Positions 63,992 to 64,000 of a DNA stretch of 64,000 nt are shown here, in pieces. Numbering within the stretch: the stretch's first letter is position 1; each line of letters begins with the position of its first letter. A program made the translations under genes and the position numbers. The notes under the pieces are model-generated. The model ran no database searches. It saw only the letters and a program-made list of their open reading frames with translations, and was not told the origin of the DNA. This DNA comes from Flavobacterium sp. YJ01 (GTDB lineage: Bacteria > Bacteroidota > Bacteroidia > Flavobacteriales > Flavobacteriaceae): the NCBI RefSeq assembly GCF_029320955.1, contig NZ_CP119757.1:2418001-2482000 (forward strand). Direction: 5' to 3'.

Positions 63992-64000
63992 CAGCCACAG
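63992..64000. repeat. GCCACAG repeat, copy 3 (cut by window end)
   Basis: CAGCCACAG at the right edge matches the start of the GCCACAGATTA unit seen twice upstream; the rest lies outside the window. Confidence 0.4.

Overview
The window is a gene-dense, low-GC chromosomal segment from a member of the Bacteroidota, most likely a Flavobacterium close to F. johnsoniae. The evidence is a 287-residue primary sigma factor without region 1.1, SusC/SusD outer-membrane proteins, a type IX secretion sorting domain, many SPII lipoproteins, promoter elements of the form TAnnTTTG, and families of intergenic inverted repeats of the sort seen in flavobacteria. There is no phage, integrase, transposase or CRISPR array; one tRNA gene is present.

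Layout. 1-1875: tail of a GAF-domain protein and two tandem secreted MORN-repeat proteins, the second fused to a TonB C-terminal domain. 2044-4616: rpsO and pnp, with an unusual G-free stem-loop leader before pnp. 4943-11420: four-gene outer-membrane operon (unknown protein, STN-type TonB-dependent receptor, DUF4249 lipoprotein, plug-like protein) of unknown substrate. 11570-19486: rpoD, rpe, a lipoprotein nuclease, the Prc tail-specific protease, surE, a small membrane protein, lpxB and an NlpC/P60 lipoprotein. 19537-28846: comEC, then (minus strand) three tandem thioredoxin-like proteins, two lacking the CXXC, two POT peptide transporters and a dipeptidyl peptidase IV. 29029-31353: class II HMG-CoA reductase and a GHMP kinase (mevalonate pathway). 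32071-38302 (minus strand): envelope and housekeeping run of coaX, an outer-membrane protein, lptC, a small membrane protein, a CNNM/CBS protein and a PpiD/SurA-like isomerase. 38406-38478: tRNA-Phe, followed by a nested 33-bp inverted repeat, an MHS-type transporter and a small partner protein.

40731-63063 is a large starch/maltodextrin utilisation locus. The minus-strand arm has susC, susD, a SusE/F-like binding lipoprotein and a T9SS-exported GH13 amylase. Diverging from it are a LacI-family regulator, an SLC45-type sugar transporter, beta-phosphoglucomutase, a GH65 maltose-phosphorylase-like enzyme, a GH97 alpha-glucosidase (SusB type), a secreted esterase, a proline-tailed lipoprotein, a periplasmic GH13 (SusA type) and a lipoprotein GH13 amylase. 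The inferred flow is: surface cleavage of starch, SusCD import, periplasmic trimming, maltose import to the cytoplasm, phosphorolysis, and conversion of beta-glucose-1-phosphate to glucose-6-phosphate. A glycerophosphodiester phosphodiesterase closes the window.

The most notable signals are: the pnp leader; the thioredoxin-like triplet with lost active sites and a shared leader; a LacI-type operator placed between promoter elements of the maltose operon; a perfect palindromic terminator inside the sus operon; and several intergenic repeat families that also expose false upstream start codons (rpe, nuclease, GDPD). I see no clearly new defence or mobile system.
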